A stretch of DNA of 64,000 bases, from positions 9,128,001-9,192,000 of the forward strand of contig NZ_NETK01000001.1 of NCBI RefSeq assembly GCF_002343915.1, given 5' to 3'. The position numbers were made by a program, and so were the translations under genes. Below, one piece after another: positions 9,523 to 18,500 of this stretch. Each line of letters begins with the position of its first letter. Positions within the stretch are counted from its first letter, which is position 1. The notes under the pieces are model-generated. The model made no database searches and was not told where the DNA came from. It was given only the letters and a program-made list of their open reading frames with translations. The DNA is from Nannocystis exedens (GTDB lineage Bacteria > Myxococcota_A > Polyangia > Nannocystales > Nannocystaceae).

Positions 9523-11469
9523 TCATTCGGCCTCGCAAGTGTCGTCCACCGGCGGCGCCGGGCATGCCGCCTCCTGCACCTCGACGAGCTGCATCATGCC
9601 TTCATCCTCGTGCTCCAGGATGTGGCAGTGCAGCACGTACGGTCCCTTGAAGTGCAGGAAGCGCGACAGGAACGTGAGGCTGCCGTCGGCTGGCCCGTTC
9701 GTGGGTATGATACACGTGTCGCGCCAGATAGGCTGTGACGGGCTCTTCCCGTTGATGGACGTCACGAGGAACGAGTTGACGTGGATGTGGAAGGGATGAA
9801 CCGTCGCGCCCGCCTTGGGAGTGACCTTGTTGATGATTGTCCATTCCTCCACGGCCCCGAGGAGGACGCACTGGTCGACGCGGCCCATGCAGAACGTCCT
9901 GCCGTCGATGGTGAAGTGGGCTGCTCCGGCATTGTCCAGGGTCACCGCGAATTCGAGCTGGCGCGTGTTTGTGACCTCGTTACCGGGCTTCGACGTGTCG
10001 TCGAACGGCGGGTAAAGCGCCGGCGGCGTGAGCACCTGCGGGATCTGAAGGCTCGTGTCCGGCTCCCCCGAGACGACCACGGTGGCGAGGACCTGCGGCC
10101 CCCAGCAGACGAAATCGGGGTAGCCGAGCGCCACCATCTGGTAGGTGCCCGCTTCGAATTGGACGAGCATGTCCACGCGGCCCCCCGGGGGGATGACATA
10201 CTCGACCTCGGAGACGGGGTTGGCGAGCGGCATCTTCAGGGGTGCGCCGTACGTGATCCCGTCCGTCGCGACCTGGTAGTACGTGGCCGACTTCGCTCGC
10301 AGCTCGTCCCGGTTGAGCACGGGTGGAACCATGGGCGATGAGGCGCAAGAATAGCCGAACGGATCGTAGTCGGGCTTCGGCAACGACGTCGCGGGGTCCA
10401 CCTGGTCGTCCGGCACGCGGAGGAAGGCGACGTCCAGCGGAGCACGAAAGCCCGTGTGCAGCAGTCGGAAACGCTGCACCTCGCTCGGGCGCATGCGAAT
10501 GACCGGATTCAGCTGGCCGTTGATGTGGAAGAAATCCTCGACGCCAGGAGGAAGGGGACCGGCATGGCCCATCTCCCCATACGTCGCGAGGCGGGTCTTT
10601 CCGTCGCACGAGTCCTTGGTCTGGATCATGTACTCGCCGACGACGAGGAGCTGCTCCTTGCCCTGCCCCGGCCCGGGCTCGGGGGAAAACAGCCTGTCGA
10701 GGTCGTCTCTCTCTTCGTCGCGAATGATGATCGCCCCGACCATGCCGCCCGCCACCTGGATCGCCGTCGATCCGTGCATGTGTGGGTGGTACCAGTAGGT
10801 CCCGGCCGGGTGATTGGCCTTCGTCCCGTCCGGCATGGCGATGTCTCGCGGGATATCGAAGACGAAGTCGTAGCTTTCACCGGGGCCGATCGCCAGGAAG
10901 ACGTCATCTCCGGGCGGGCCGGGGTCGACGTGCAGGCCGTGCGTGTGGAGGTTGGTCGTGTTGTTGTGCGTACCCGCGCCGTGCCCGTGCCCGCCGCCGC
11001 CGCCGCCGCCGCCCATGGCGCAGTCCGGGGGGTCCACGGCGCTGCTGTCGTCCGGAAGGTGGTTGATGAGCTTCAGCTTGAGCTGATCGCCCGGGCGGAG
11101 CTCGATGCTCGGGCCCGGGACCGTCCCCGTATACGTCGCATCGCCGAAGCTCGACTCCCCACGATTGACCTTGAGGCCAGTGTACGCGCGGGTCATGAAC
11201 GTATACTGGCCGACCGTCACTTCGGTCTCGGTGATGGTCAGCTCGATATCGAGGACGCCGTCCCGGGAGCGGACACTGGCGGGCGTGAAGAGCTCCTCAT
11301 TCACGACCGGTTGGGGATTGTCGTCATCGCCCGGACTGCAACCTGTGAGCTCGGGTAGCAACAAGCCAGCGCCGAGCGTGGCGCCCACCGTGAGGAAGCC
11401 GCGCCGATCGAGCGTCAGCGCGACATGGGAGCGGTTGTGGCCAGACGAAGGTTTTTTCTGAAAGGTCAT
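9523..11469 (-). CDS. Multicopper oxidase (laccase/CotA-like), exported lipoprotein
   Basis: This 648-residue protein starts at the ATG at 11469, with GAGAAG eight bases upstream. The N-terminus has a twin-arginine motif DRRGFL and a lipobox-like LTGC, so it is probably exported folded and lipid anchored. All four copper motifs are present: HTHG near residue 175, WYHPHMHG near 228, HPFHIHVN near 558 and HCHILEHEDEGM near 612. These supply the type 1 site and the trinuclear cluster that couples one-electron substrate oxidation to reduction of oxygen to water. A Gly- and His-rich insertion (GGGGGGGGHGHG) lies just before the first motif and may bind extra metal. The substrate (phenolics or metal ions) cannot be read from the sequence. 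Nothing links it to the NRPS apart from adjacency. Confidence 0.93.
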   Translation of the reverse strand: MTFQKKPSSGHNRSHVALTLDRRGFLTVGATLGAGLLLPELTGCSPGDDDNPQPVVNEELFTPASVRSRDGVLDIELTITETEVTVGQYTFMTRAYTGLKVNRGESSFGDATYTGTVPGPSIELRPGDQLKLKLINHLPDDSSAVDPPDCAMGGGGGGGGHGHGAGTHNNTTNLHTHGLHVDPGPPGDDVFLAIGPGESYDFVFDIPRDIAMPDGTKANHPAGTYWYHPHMHGSTAIQVAGGMVGAIIIRDEERDDLDRLFSPEPGPGQGKEQLLVVGEYMIQTKDSCDGKTRLATYGEMGHAGPLPPGVEDFFHINGQLNPVIRMRPSEVQRFRLLHTGFRAPLDVAFLRVPDDQVDPATSLPKPDYDPFGYSCASSPMVPPVLNRDELRAKSATYYQVATDGITYGAPLKMPLANPVSEVEYVIPPGGRVDMLVQFEAGTYQMVALGYPDFVCWGPQVLATVVVSGEPDTSLQIPQVLTPPALYPPFDDTSKPGNEVTNTRQLEFAVTLDNAGAAHFTIDGRTFCMGRVDQCVLLGAVEEWTIINKVTPKAGATVHPFHIHVNSFLVTSINGKSPSQPIWRDTCIIPTNGPADGSLTFLSRFLHFKGPYVLHCHILEHEDEGMMQLVEVQEAACPAPPVDDTCEAE

Positions 11470-11930
11470 GACGCTTCTCGTCGGTCGAGCCTCGGGGTGG
11501 ATGGGCCCGCCCGGTTCAGGTTCCGTCGGAGGACGACCGGCCGTAGCGAGCCTCAAGGGTGGAGAGCCAGGACCATCCCGTTGCGATCCAAAAAACTTCG
11601 AACTTTTTTCGCGCCCTTGCAGGCGACATCTCCGCGCTCGTGCGCCGGTGCGAGCCTCGACGGCGACGCCGGCGGCGGCAGGGCAGCAGAGCCGCCTGCT
11701 CGACGGCCTCGAAGCGATGGAGGGGCGCGATCGACTCGTTCGTGAACGGATGGCCGTTCTCGCGCTTCTGGGCTCCCTGCCGCGTAGGATGCACAATCGT
11801 TGGGTTGGCGAGAACCCCGACAGGGTAATTTCGACGCGGACAGGGATCCGTCGGGCGAGTCGATCCGGCGGGCATCAGGGCTCGCACTGCGTGCGCCCCC
11901 TATGCCGACCTCATGACATGGCGACGGGCT
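11470..11930. other. Intergenic region with AT-rich near-palindrome
   Basis: No gene is supported here. At 11590-11609 six A, then C, TTCGAA, C, then six T form a near-palindrome with one mismatched pair, unusual in such GC-rich DNA. It lies about 120 bases upstream of the oxidase start and could be an operator or a bidirectional terminator. Confidence 0.4.
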
Positions 11931-13076
11931 TCAGACGTCGGCCACGATCCGACGCCAGGCGGCGCCGAGGGCAGCGGCGGCGTGCGTCACTTCTTCCTCG
12001 GTGGTGCCGCGGCCGAGGGTCAGCCGGACCGAGCCGATCGCCTCGGCCGCGCGCACGCCCATGGCCACGATCACCGCGGAGGCGCTCTCGTGGCCGTCGT
12101 GACAGGCCGAGCCGGTCGAGGCGGCCAGCTCGGGCGCGCCGGCCAGCACGGCGGTGCCCGAGGCCCGCGGGAAGCGCACGTTGAGGGTGTTCGGCAGGCG
12201 CAGCTCGGGGTGGCCGTTGAGCGCCAGGCCGGGCACCGCGTCGGCCAGGCGCGCCCACAGCAGGTCGCGCAGGCGCTGGACCCGGGCCGCGGTCGCTTCC
12301 AGGTCGCGGCCCGCCGTCTCACACGCGACCCCGAGGCCGACGATGCCGGCGACGTTCTCGGTGCCCGGCCGCAGGCCTCGCTCGTGGCCGGCGCCGAGCA
12401 GCAGGGGGGCCAGCGGCGTGCCGCGCTTGACGTAGAGGGCGCCGACGCCCTTGGGCGCGTAGAGCTTGTGGCCGGCGATCGACAGCAGGTCGACGCCGAG
12501 CTCGCGCACCCGCACGGGGACCTTGCCGAGCGACTGGGCGGCGTCGGTGTGCAGCAGCGCGCCCGCGGCGCGGGCCAGCGGCGCGAGCTCGGCGATCGGC
12601 TGGAGCACGCCGGTCTCGTTGTTCGAGTGCATCACCGTGACGAGCGCGGCGCCCCGGGCCAGCGCGGCGCGGGCCTCGTCGAGGCGCGCACGCCCGCCGG
12701 CGTCGACGCCGACGCGCGTCACCTGCCAGCCGTGGCGCTCGAGCCAGGCGCACGGCCGCTCGGTGGCCGGGTGCTCGACGGCGGTGGTGACGATCGCGCC
12801 GGGCCGCTCGCAGCGCTCGGCGACCCCGCGGATCGCCAGGTTGTTGGCCTCGGTGCCGCCCGAGGTGAACAGCACCTCGTCGTCGTCGCACCCGAGCAGC
12901 GCGGCGACCCGGCCGCGCGCCCGCGCCACGGCCTCGCGCGCGTGCCGGCCGTAGACGTGGCCGCTCGACGGGTTGCCGAAGTGCGCGCGCAAGAACGGCA
13001 GCATCGCGTCGACGACCTCGGGCAAGAGCGGCGTGGTGGCGTTGTGATCGAGGTAGATGACGGCGTCCGGCTGCAC
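11931..13076 (-). CDS. Cysteine desulfurase, NifS/IscS class
   Basis: A 381-residue PLP-dependent enzyme of aminotransferase class V that removes sulfur from L-cysteine as an enzyme-bound persulfide for Fe-S clusters or thio-cofactors. Visible marks are the N-terminal YLDHNATTP, the Schiff-base lysine in SIAGHKLYAPKG (about residue 202), the HTDAAQ motif that holds the cofactor, and the catalytic-loop Cys in STGSACHDG (about 325). The start is GTG at 13076 with GAGGA close upstream. No scaffold (iscU/nifU) or regulator gene is next to it, so the acceptor is unknown. Such enzymes can also release selenium from selenocysteine, which may matter given the candidate selenoprotein 1.2 kb away, but that link is only inference. 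Confidence 0.95.
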   Translation of the reverse strand: MQPDAVIYLDHNATTPLLPEVVDAMLPFLRAHFGNPSSGHVYGRHAREAVARARGRVAALLGCDDDEVLFTSGGTEANNLAIRGVAERCERPGAIVTTAVEHPATERPCAWLERHGWQVTRVGVDAGGRARLDEARAALARGAALVTVMHSNNETGVLQPIAELAPLARAAGALLHTDAAQSLGKVPVRVRELGVDLLSIAGHKLYAPKGVGALYVKRGTPLAPLLLGAGHERGLRPGTENVAGIVGLGVACETAGRDLEATAARVQRLRDLLWARLADAVPGLALNGHPELRLPNTLNVRFPRASGTAVLAGAPELAASTGSACHDGHESASAVIVAMGVRAAEAIGSVRLTLGRGTTEEEVTHAAAALGAAWRRIVADV

Positions 13077-13281
13077 GAGGTCCTCGCGCCGCAGTCTGGG
13101 CCGGCCCGGCGTCGCGCGTCAACGCGGCGGCGAGCGCCGGGCGCGGAGGGCGTGCCGGGGCCGGTGAACGTTTCTGTCGCGCGCGTGTAGGATCCTCGGC
13201 GGCCGCGGCACTGTACGGACCGGAGCATGCGACCCGTCCCGCACCGTCTCGCTCGGGGCTCGCCTCGCGGCCTGCCAGCAG

Positions 13282-13311
13282 CCGCACCTCCGCGTCTCTG
13301 CGGAGGTGCGG
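13282..13311. terminator. Strong 12-bp hairpin in a divergent intergenic region
   Basis: CCGCACCTCCGC and GCGGAGGTGCGG pair perfectly around the loop GTCTCT. No T tract follows on either strand. The element sits between divergent genes (cysteine desulfurase and ExbD-like), where no terminator is needed, so it could instead be a 5'-leader structure or an operator. Apart from it I see nothing in 13077-13447. Confidence 0.45.
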
Positions 13312-13447
13312 CCGGTGCTCGCCGGGATTATTCATAGTCACTGTGCGGCGCTTTTTGCCGCGATGGCGGCTGGTTCAAGGTTCGTACCGAACCGGCTCGC
13401 CGCGCAGGTACGCCTGCCCTTTGGCCTCGTGGAGAGGAGATGACGCG

Positions 13448-14023
13448 ATGCGCAAGAGAGCGAAATTCGTCGAAGAGGAGATCGTGGCCGACCTCCTCCC
13501 CGTCATGAATGTCATGTTCCTGCTGGTCCCGCTCCTGCTCCAGGCGATGGAGTTCGCGACCATGGCCTCGGTCAACGTCGCGCCGCCGCGCTTCACCGCC
13601 GAACGGTCCGAGGCCAAGCAGGAGGACTCGCCCCAGGACAAGCCGCTCAACCTCAAGGTGATCGTCCTCGAGGACGGCTTCCGGATCTCGGCCGACGGCC
13701 AGCAGGACGGCGCCGAGGCCGGCAAGGGGACCGACTCCAAGGCGCCGACGATCCCGTTGGCGAAGCCCGGCACGCCGCTCACCGACTACGACCGCTACGA
13801 CTATGGAGCGCTCGAGCAGAAGGCGAAGAGCTACAAGGATCTGTTCCCGAACGAGACGACCGTGACCATCTCCGCGGAGGGCAATGTCCCGATGCAGGCC
13901 CTGATCTCCACGATGGACGCGCTCGCCGGGCGCACGTGCAAGCTCGGCAGGGCGCTCAAGGGCGAGAACATCCCGGCGGACTGCTACTTCTGGCAACCGA
14001 TCGTGGAAGGGGGGGCCGGCTGA
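13448..14023 (+). CDS. ExbD/TolR-like biopolymer transport protein
   Basis: A 191-residue protein with a short cytoplasmic N-terminus, one membrane segment (about residues 18-36, VMNVMFLLVPLLL) and a periplasmic domain ending in the ExbD-like pattern PMQALISTMDAL. The start ATG at 13448 follows the ribosome site GAGAGGAGA. Family members couple the proton gradient to outer membrane or motility machines with an ExbB/TolQ/MotA partner. The aspartate normally found in the membrane helix (as in PLVDVM) seems to be Asn here (PVMNVM), unless the nearby Asp of VADLL takes its place. No ExbB partner is adjacent. It is probably a divergent myxobacterial ExbD-like protein; its machine is unknown. Confidence 0.75.
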   Translation: MRKRAKFVEEEIVADLLPVMNVMFLLVPLLLQAMEFATMASVNVAPPRFTAERSEAKQEDSPQDKPLNLKVIVLEDGFRISADGQQDGAEAGKGTDSKAPTIPLAKPGTPLTDYDRYDYGALEQKAKSYKDLFPNETTVTISAEGNVPMQALISTMDALAGRTCKLGRALKGENIPADCYFWQPIVEGGAG

Positions 14024-14230
14024 ACCCGGGGGCGTGTTCCTCTGCTTGTCCAAAAACGATGGCCCGAGTTCGTCCGGGGCGTGGCGACCCGCGGCGACGC
14101 GAAGCAGGCGCCCCGTGGGGGCGAGAACGGCAGGATGGAGGCCGCGGCGGAGCGGTCGGCGGACATCATCCACCCCGGCGACGGGGCCATGCGGGGCCTG
14201 CAGAAACAATGGGCGGAACCGAGGGGCGGG

Positions 14231-14246
14231 TATAGGATCACGAGCC
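14231..14246 (+). promoter_or_regulatory. Probable -10 box of a near-leaderless transcript
   Basis: TATAGGAT lies 8 bases before the ATG at 14247. If used as a -10 box, transcription would start within a few bases of the start codon. No clear -35 element is visible. Confidence 0.4.
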
Positions 14247-15443
14247 ATGCCCACCTCGACCCGGCGCCCCTTCGTCCTCCTCGGCCTCGGTGCCGTGCTC
14301 CTCGCCGCGGCGACGCTCATCACGCCGTTGTGGGTGATGCGCCCGTTCCGCCCGCAGGGGCCGACCGAGCTGGCGGTCGCGCTGTGGGTGCTGCGCTTCG
14401 GGCCGTGGCTGCTCCTTGGGGCAGGTCTCCTGGCCGTCGCTGCGGTGGTGCGCGCATGGCCCGGCGGGTGGTGGCGGCGGAGCGGCGCGGTGGCGATGCT
14501 GCTGTTGACGCTCGGCGCGGGCGGGCTGTCGCGGATCAACGTGTTCGAGAAGATGTTCGAGCCGATGCCGGCGCCGCGCTTCGCGGGGGCGAGCGAGTCG
14601 AGCTTGCCCGACGATGCGATCGTGATGGCGGTGCGCGTGGGCGCGGCGGCGCGGGCGTACCCGGTCGAGGTGATGGCCTACCATCACGTGCTCAACGACG
14701 TCGTCGGTGATCAGCCGATCGGGGTGACATATTGAACGCTCTGCCACACTGGTCTAGTGTGGGCGCGGACAATCCAGGGCAAGACGCTGACGTTCCACCT
14801 CGCGGGGATCCACAACCAGAACTTCCTGATGCGCGACGAGGAGACGGGGAGCTTCTGGCAGCAGGTCAGCGGGGAGTGCATCGCCGGGCCGATGAAGGGG
14901 GCGCAGCTCGAGCGGGTCCACAACGACGAGCTGACGGTCGCGCGCTTCCGGGTCGAATCACCGGCGGGGCAGGTGCTCCTCGGCGAACCTGGCCGTATGA
15001 ACAGCTACGAGCGCGACTGGGAGCCGGGGATCGACCCGCTGCCGACGGTCGTCGACACGAGCGACTCGCCGCTGCCTCCGCGGGCGCTCGTCGCTGGGAT
15101 CGTGGTGGGCGGGCAGGCGCGCGCGTACGAGGCGAGCCGATTGGAGGCGGAGCGGGTGATCCTCGACGAGATCGGGAACGTCCCGATCCTGTTGTGGTCA
15201 GGCGGCGGGCGAATGCTGCGAGCGTTTGATCGGCGAATCGACGGCAGGCCGCTCCTGCTCGCACCCACCGACGCCGAGCACCTCCGTGACGCCGATGCTG
15301 GAAGCCTGTGGGATTTCCGCGGCTGCGCGATCGAGGGCCCCCATGCGCGCTCGAACGCGTGCATGGTCACCCTACCTGTTCTATGGGACTATTGGTTTGA
15401 CTGGAGGGAATATCATCCCGCGACCAGTATCTATGGGAGATGA
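14247..15443 (+). CDS. DUF3179 membrane protein, candidate selenoprotein with in-frame TGA
   Basis: One frame runs from the ATG at 14247 to the TGA at 15441, with a single internal TGA at 14733-14735. Reading through gives 398 residues: three membrane segments (about 8-25, 50-66, 75-88), then a DUF3179 domain to the C-terminus (ending DWREYHPATSIYGR). DUF3179 proteins carry YCxLC after a GVTY-like strand. Here the frame reads GVTY-TGA-TLCHTG, so the TGA is exactly the first Cys of CxxC (residue 163, partner Cys166), the classic UxxC redox layout. Similarity on both sides of the TGA is in the same frame and well conserved. A hairpin resembling a bacterial SECIS follows at once (separate entry). 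If decoded as selenocysteine this is a membrane-anchored thiol/selenol oxidoreductase-like protein. The alternative is a fresh nonsense mutation. No sel genes are in the window. Confidence 0.8.
14733..14762 (+). promoter_or_regulatory. Candidate bacterial SECIS element next to the in-frame TGA
   Basis: After the TGA (14733-14735) come CCACACT (14744-14750), loop GGTCT (14751-14755) and AGTGTGG (14756-14762), a perfect 7-bp stem. The loop sequence equals the GGUCU of the E. coli fdhF SECIS loop, and its first G is the 16th base after the TGA, within the known spacing for bacterial SECIS. The bulged U of the fdhF stem is not evident. Confidence 0.7.
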
Positions 15444-15571
15444 GAGGCAAGGTGTTCGTGATGGACACGGAGGATAACCCGGCTCGAACTGCGAGCGCGT
15501 GCCGACGTGGCTGCAGCCGCCTTCGTCGTGTCGGCGGGATGGATGAGGTCAGGCCCCGGCCCCGGCTGGCC

Positions 15572-18500
15572 TCACGGTCCCACGTCGGTGAGCAAGCCGG
15601 CGAGCGCCGGATCGGCGAGCATCCGCTCGCGGGTCCGCTCCGGGGTGACGCTGCGGTGGACCGCCGCCTGCACGTGCATCCGGGCCTGCGTCGGCGACTC
15701 CGGGGCCAGCAGGCGCGCGAGCGCGGCGTGGACGTCGGCGAGCTCCTCGTCCTCGTCCTCGTCCTCGGTCGGGTCCGCGAGCTCGAGCGCCGCCTCGAGA
15801 TCGCGGATCGCCGCGGCGGTCCGGCCCTCGGACATCGCCAGGAGCCCGCGCAGCGCCAGCAACCGGGCGAGCGCCGCGTATTCGTCGGGGTTCGTCGGGG
15901 TCGCCGCAGCGAGCGCGTGCAGCCCGGCGAGCGCGGCCGGGCGGACCTCGCCGTCGCGGAGGTGGGCCCGCAGCCCGGACCAGATCTCGACCATTGCCGG
16001 CAGCAGCGGCGCGCCGACGCCGACCAGCGCGGCCGCGACGAGCGGGCGCGTGCGGACGAGGAGGGCGAGGTCGGCCCGCGCCGCCGGGTCGAGCAGGACA
16101 GGGGCGGCGAGCACGGCGGCTCGCTCGAGCGCCGCGAGGTCGCCGAGGCGATCGTGCGTGACCAGCCGGATCGCGTGCTCGCGCGCCGTGGTCGCCGACA
16201 TGTCCGAAAGGACAGCAGCAGCCGCCGCCGGGTCGTCGTCGACGAGGTGCCGGGCCGCGGCGTCCCACGCGGTCTCGGGGGACGGCGCGGCGAGGCGGGC
16301 GCCGTGGACCCGGATCTCCCGCAACGCGCCCTTGGCCAGCGCCGGCCGCTGGTGGGTGGACCGGGCCGAGACGACGAAGCGCAGCGCGGCGCCGGGCGAA
16401 GGCATATCGGCGGCGGTCCAGCGGCCCTTCACGCCGTCGGCCGCACACTCGACGGTGCCGTCGGCGAACCACGCGACGCGCGCGACGACTCGCCCCGGGG
16501 TCGCAGCCGAGGCGATGTGTTGCTGGCCGAGGAGGGAGCTCCCCTGGTCGCCGATGCGGCACGAGATGCCGCGATGGAGCGATCGCTCGTCGGCGCTGCC
16601 GCACACGGCGATGGCCAGCCACTCCGCGCCGTGCTCGTCGTCGACGCCGATCGTCAGGCAGCCCGCGCTCTCGAGCCACGACGTCTCGACCTCGGCCTCG
16701 AAGGCCAGCGCCGACCCGTCCCACGCCAGCGAGACCTCGGCGAGCGGGGCTGGACCGGCGGCGGCGGCGACCTCCAGGCGCTCGCCGACCGGGTCGCGCC
16801 GCAGCCCCGCGGGGCGGACGAATCGCCACGCCTCGAGGTCGGGGTCGAGCACGACGCCGACGCGCACGAGCGGGTCCAGGCGCGCGACGAGCCGGCGCGC
16901 CTCGGCGACGGCGGCGGCGTCGGCCTGCGGATCGCCGGCGAGCGCAGTCGCGGCGGCGTGCGCCTCGGACCAGCGGCCGAGGCGGGTCAGGGCCGCGGCG
17001 CGGCGGGCCAGCGGGCGCGGGCCGGCGAGGCCGCGGTCGATCGCCTCGGCTTGCGCATCGTCGCCGACGGCGGTCCACAGCGCCGCGGCCCGGTCCAGCA
17101 GGTGGTGGCGAAGCTGCGGCTCGCCGGCCATCGCCGCGAGGTCGACGAACGCCGTCGCCGCGTCGGCGGACCGGCCCATGGCCGCCAGCGCCTCGGTGCG
17201 GGCGACGCGATCGGCCAGCCACGCGTCGGCGATGTCCGGCGGGGCGACGGCCTCCGCGGCGGTCCGCAGGTCGGGCGGCGCCTGGTCGCCGGCGCCGAGG
17301 ACCCACGCGTCGAGGCCCGGCAACATCCGCACGACCACCTCGTCGGCCGCATCGGCGTCGAACTGGACCGCGGCCCAAGGGTCGATACCACCGATCGTCC
17401 GCCACGATGCCTGCCCGCCCACGTCGCGCACGATCCGCATCCCGTACTGCTGCCCGAACTTCCCGGGATGCAGCAGCTCGTCGGTTCCGTCGCCGTCCAG
17501 GTCGGCGGCGAGCAGACGCTCGGTGGTCTGCGGCACCAAGGCCTCGATCGCGGGCATCGCCGTGGTGCCGATTTCCGTCAGCGCCGCGCCGGTCCACACG
17601 AACACCGTGTAGGCCGCGTCCTGGGCGACGACCACCGCGCGCGACGAACCGCGGCGGATCCCCGCCACCGCGCGCGCACCGGCGAGCGCCCGCCGGTCCA
17701 CCAGCTCGAGCTCCCCGCGCGCGTCGGCCTGGAACACCCGGACGTCGTCGGCAGGCGAGTCGAACGCCGCGACCAGCTCGTCGCGGCCGTCGCCGTCGAG
17801 GTCGCCGCTCCACCCGTCGATCAGCGCCGCGCCGGTGCGGTGGGTCCCCGCGTGCGCCGGGCGGGCGCCGAGCGAGGGCGGGTCCGCGAGCCGCCAGAAC
17901 CCCTGGTGCGGCCAGACGTGCGAGTACACGGACGCCACCCGCCCGTCGGCCAGCCGCAGCCCCGCGTTGGCGGCGATCACGTGCTCGGTCCGCCACAGTT
18001 CGACCGCCGGCGCGGCGAGGTCGACGACCTGCCAGGCGTCGCGCGCCGCCAGGGTCGTCCCGGGGAACACGGGGAAGCTGCCGGCCGCCCGGCCGATCGT
18101 CGCCAGCGAGCGATCCAGCAGCCGCGTGTCCTGGTACCCGCTCACCGCCGCGAACGCCGCCGGGCCGCCGGGGCCGAGCGCGTCGAACCGGTGAATCAGC
18201 CACCCGAGCGGCTGCCCGCGGGCCAGCGCTGCCAGCGGCGCCCGCCATGGGTCGTCCGGCGCGAGCGAGTCGACCGCGCCGGCGCCGTCCCGCAGGCCGA
18301 GCGCGGCGATCGCCGCGTGCCCGTCGACCGTCGGATCGCCGAGCCCGCGCGCCCGCTGCTCCGCGACCACGCGGGCCAGCTCCGGCGCGTCGCCCCGCGC
18401 GGCGAACACCGCGGCCAGCGCCCGCATCGCCGCCGCGACGTCGCCCGGGTCCGTCGCCTCGACGTACGCGCGCGCGTAGGCGGCGAGCGCCTCCTCGATC

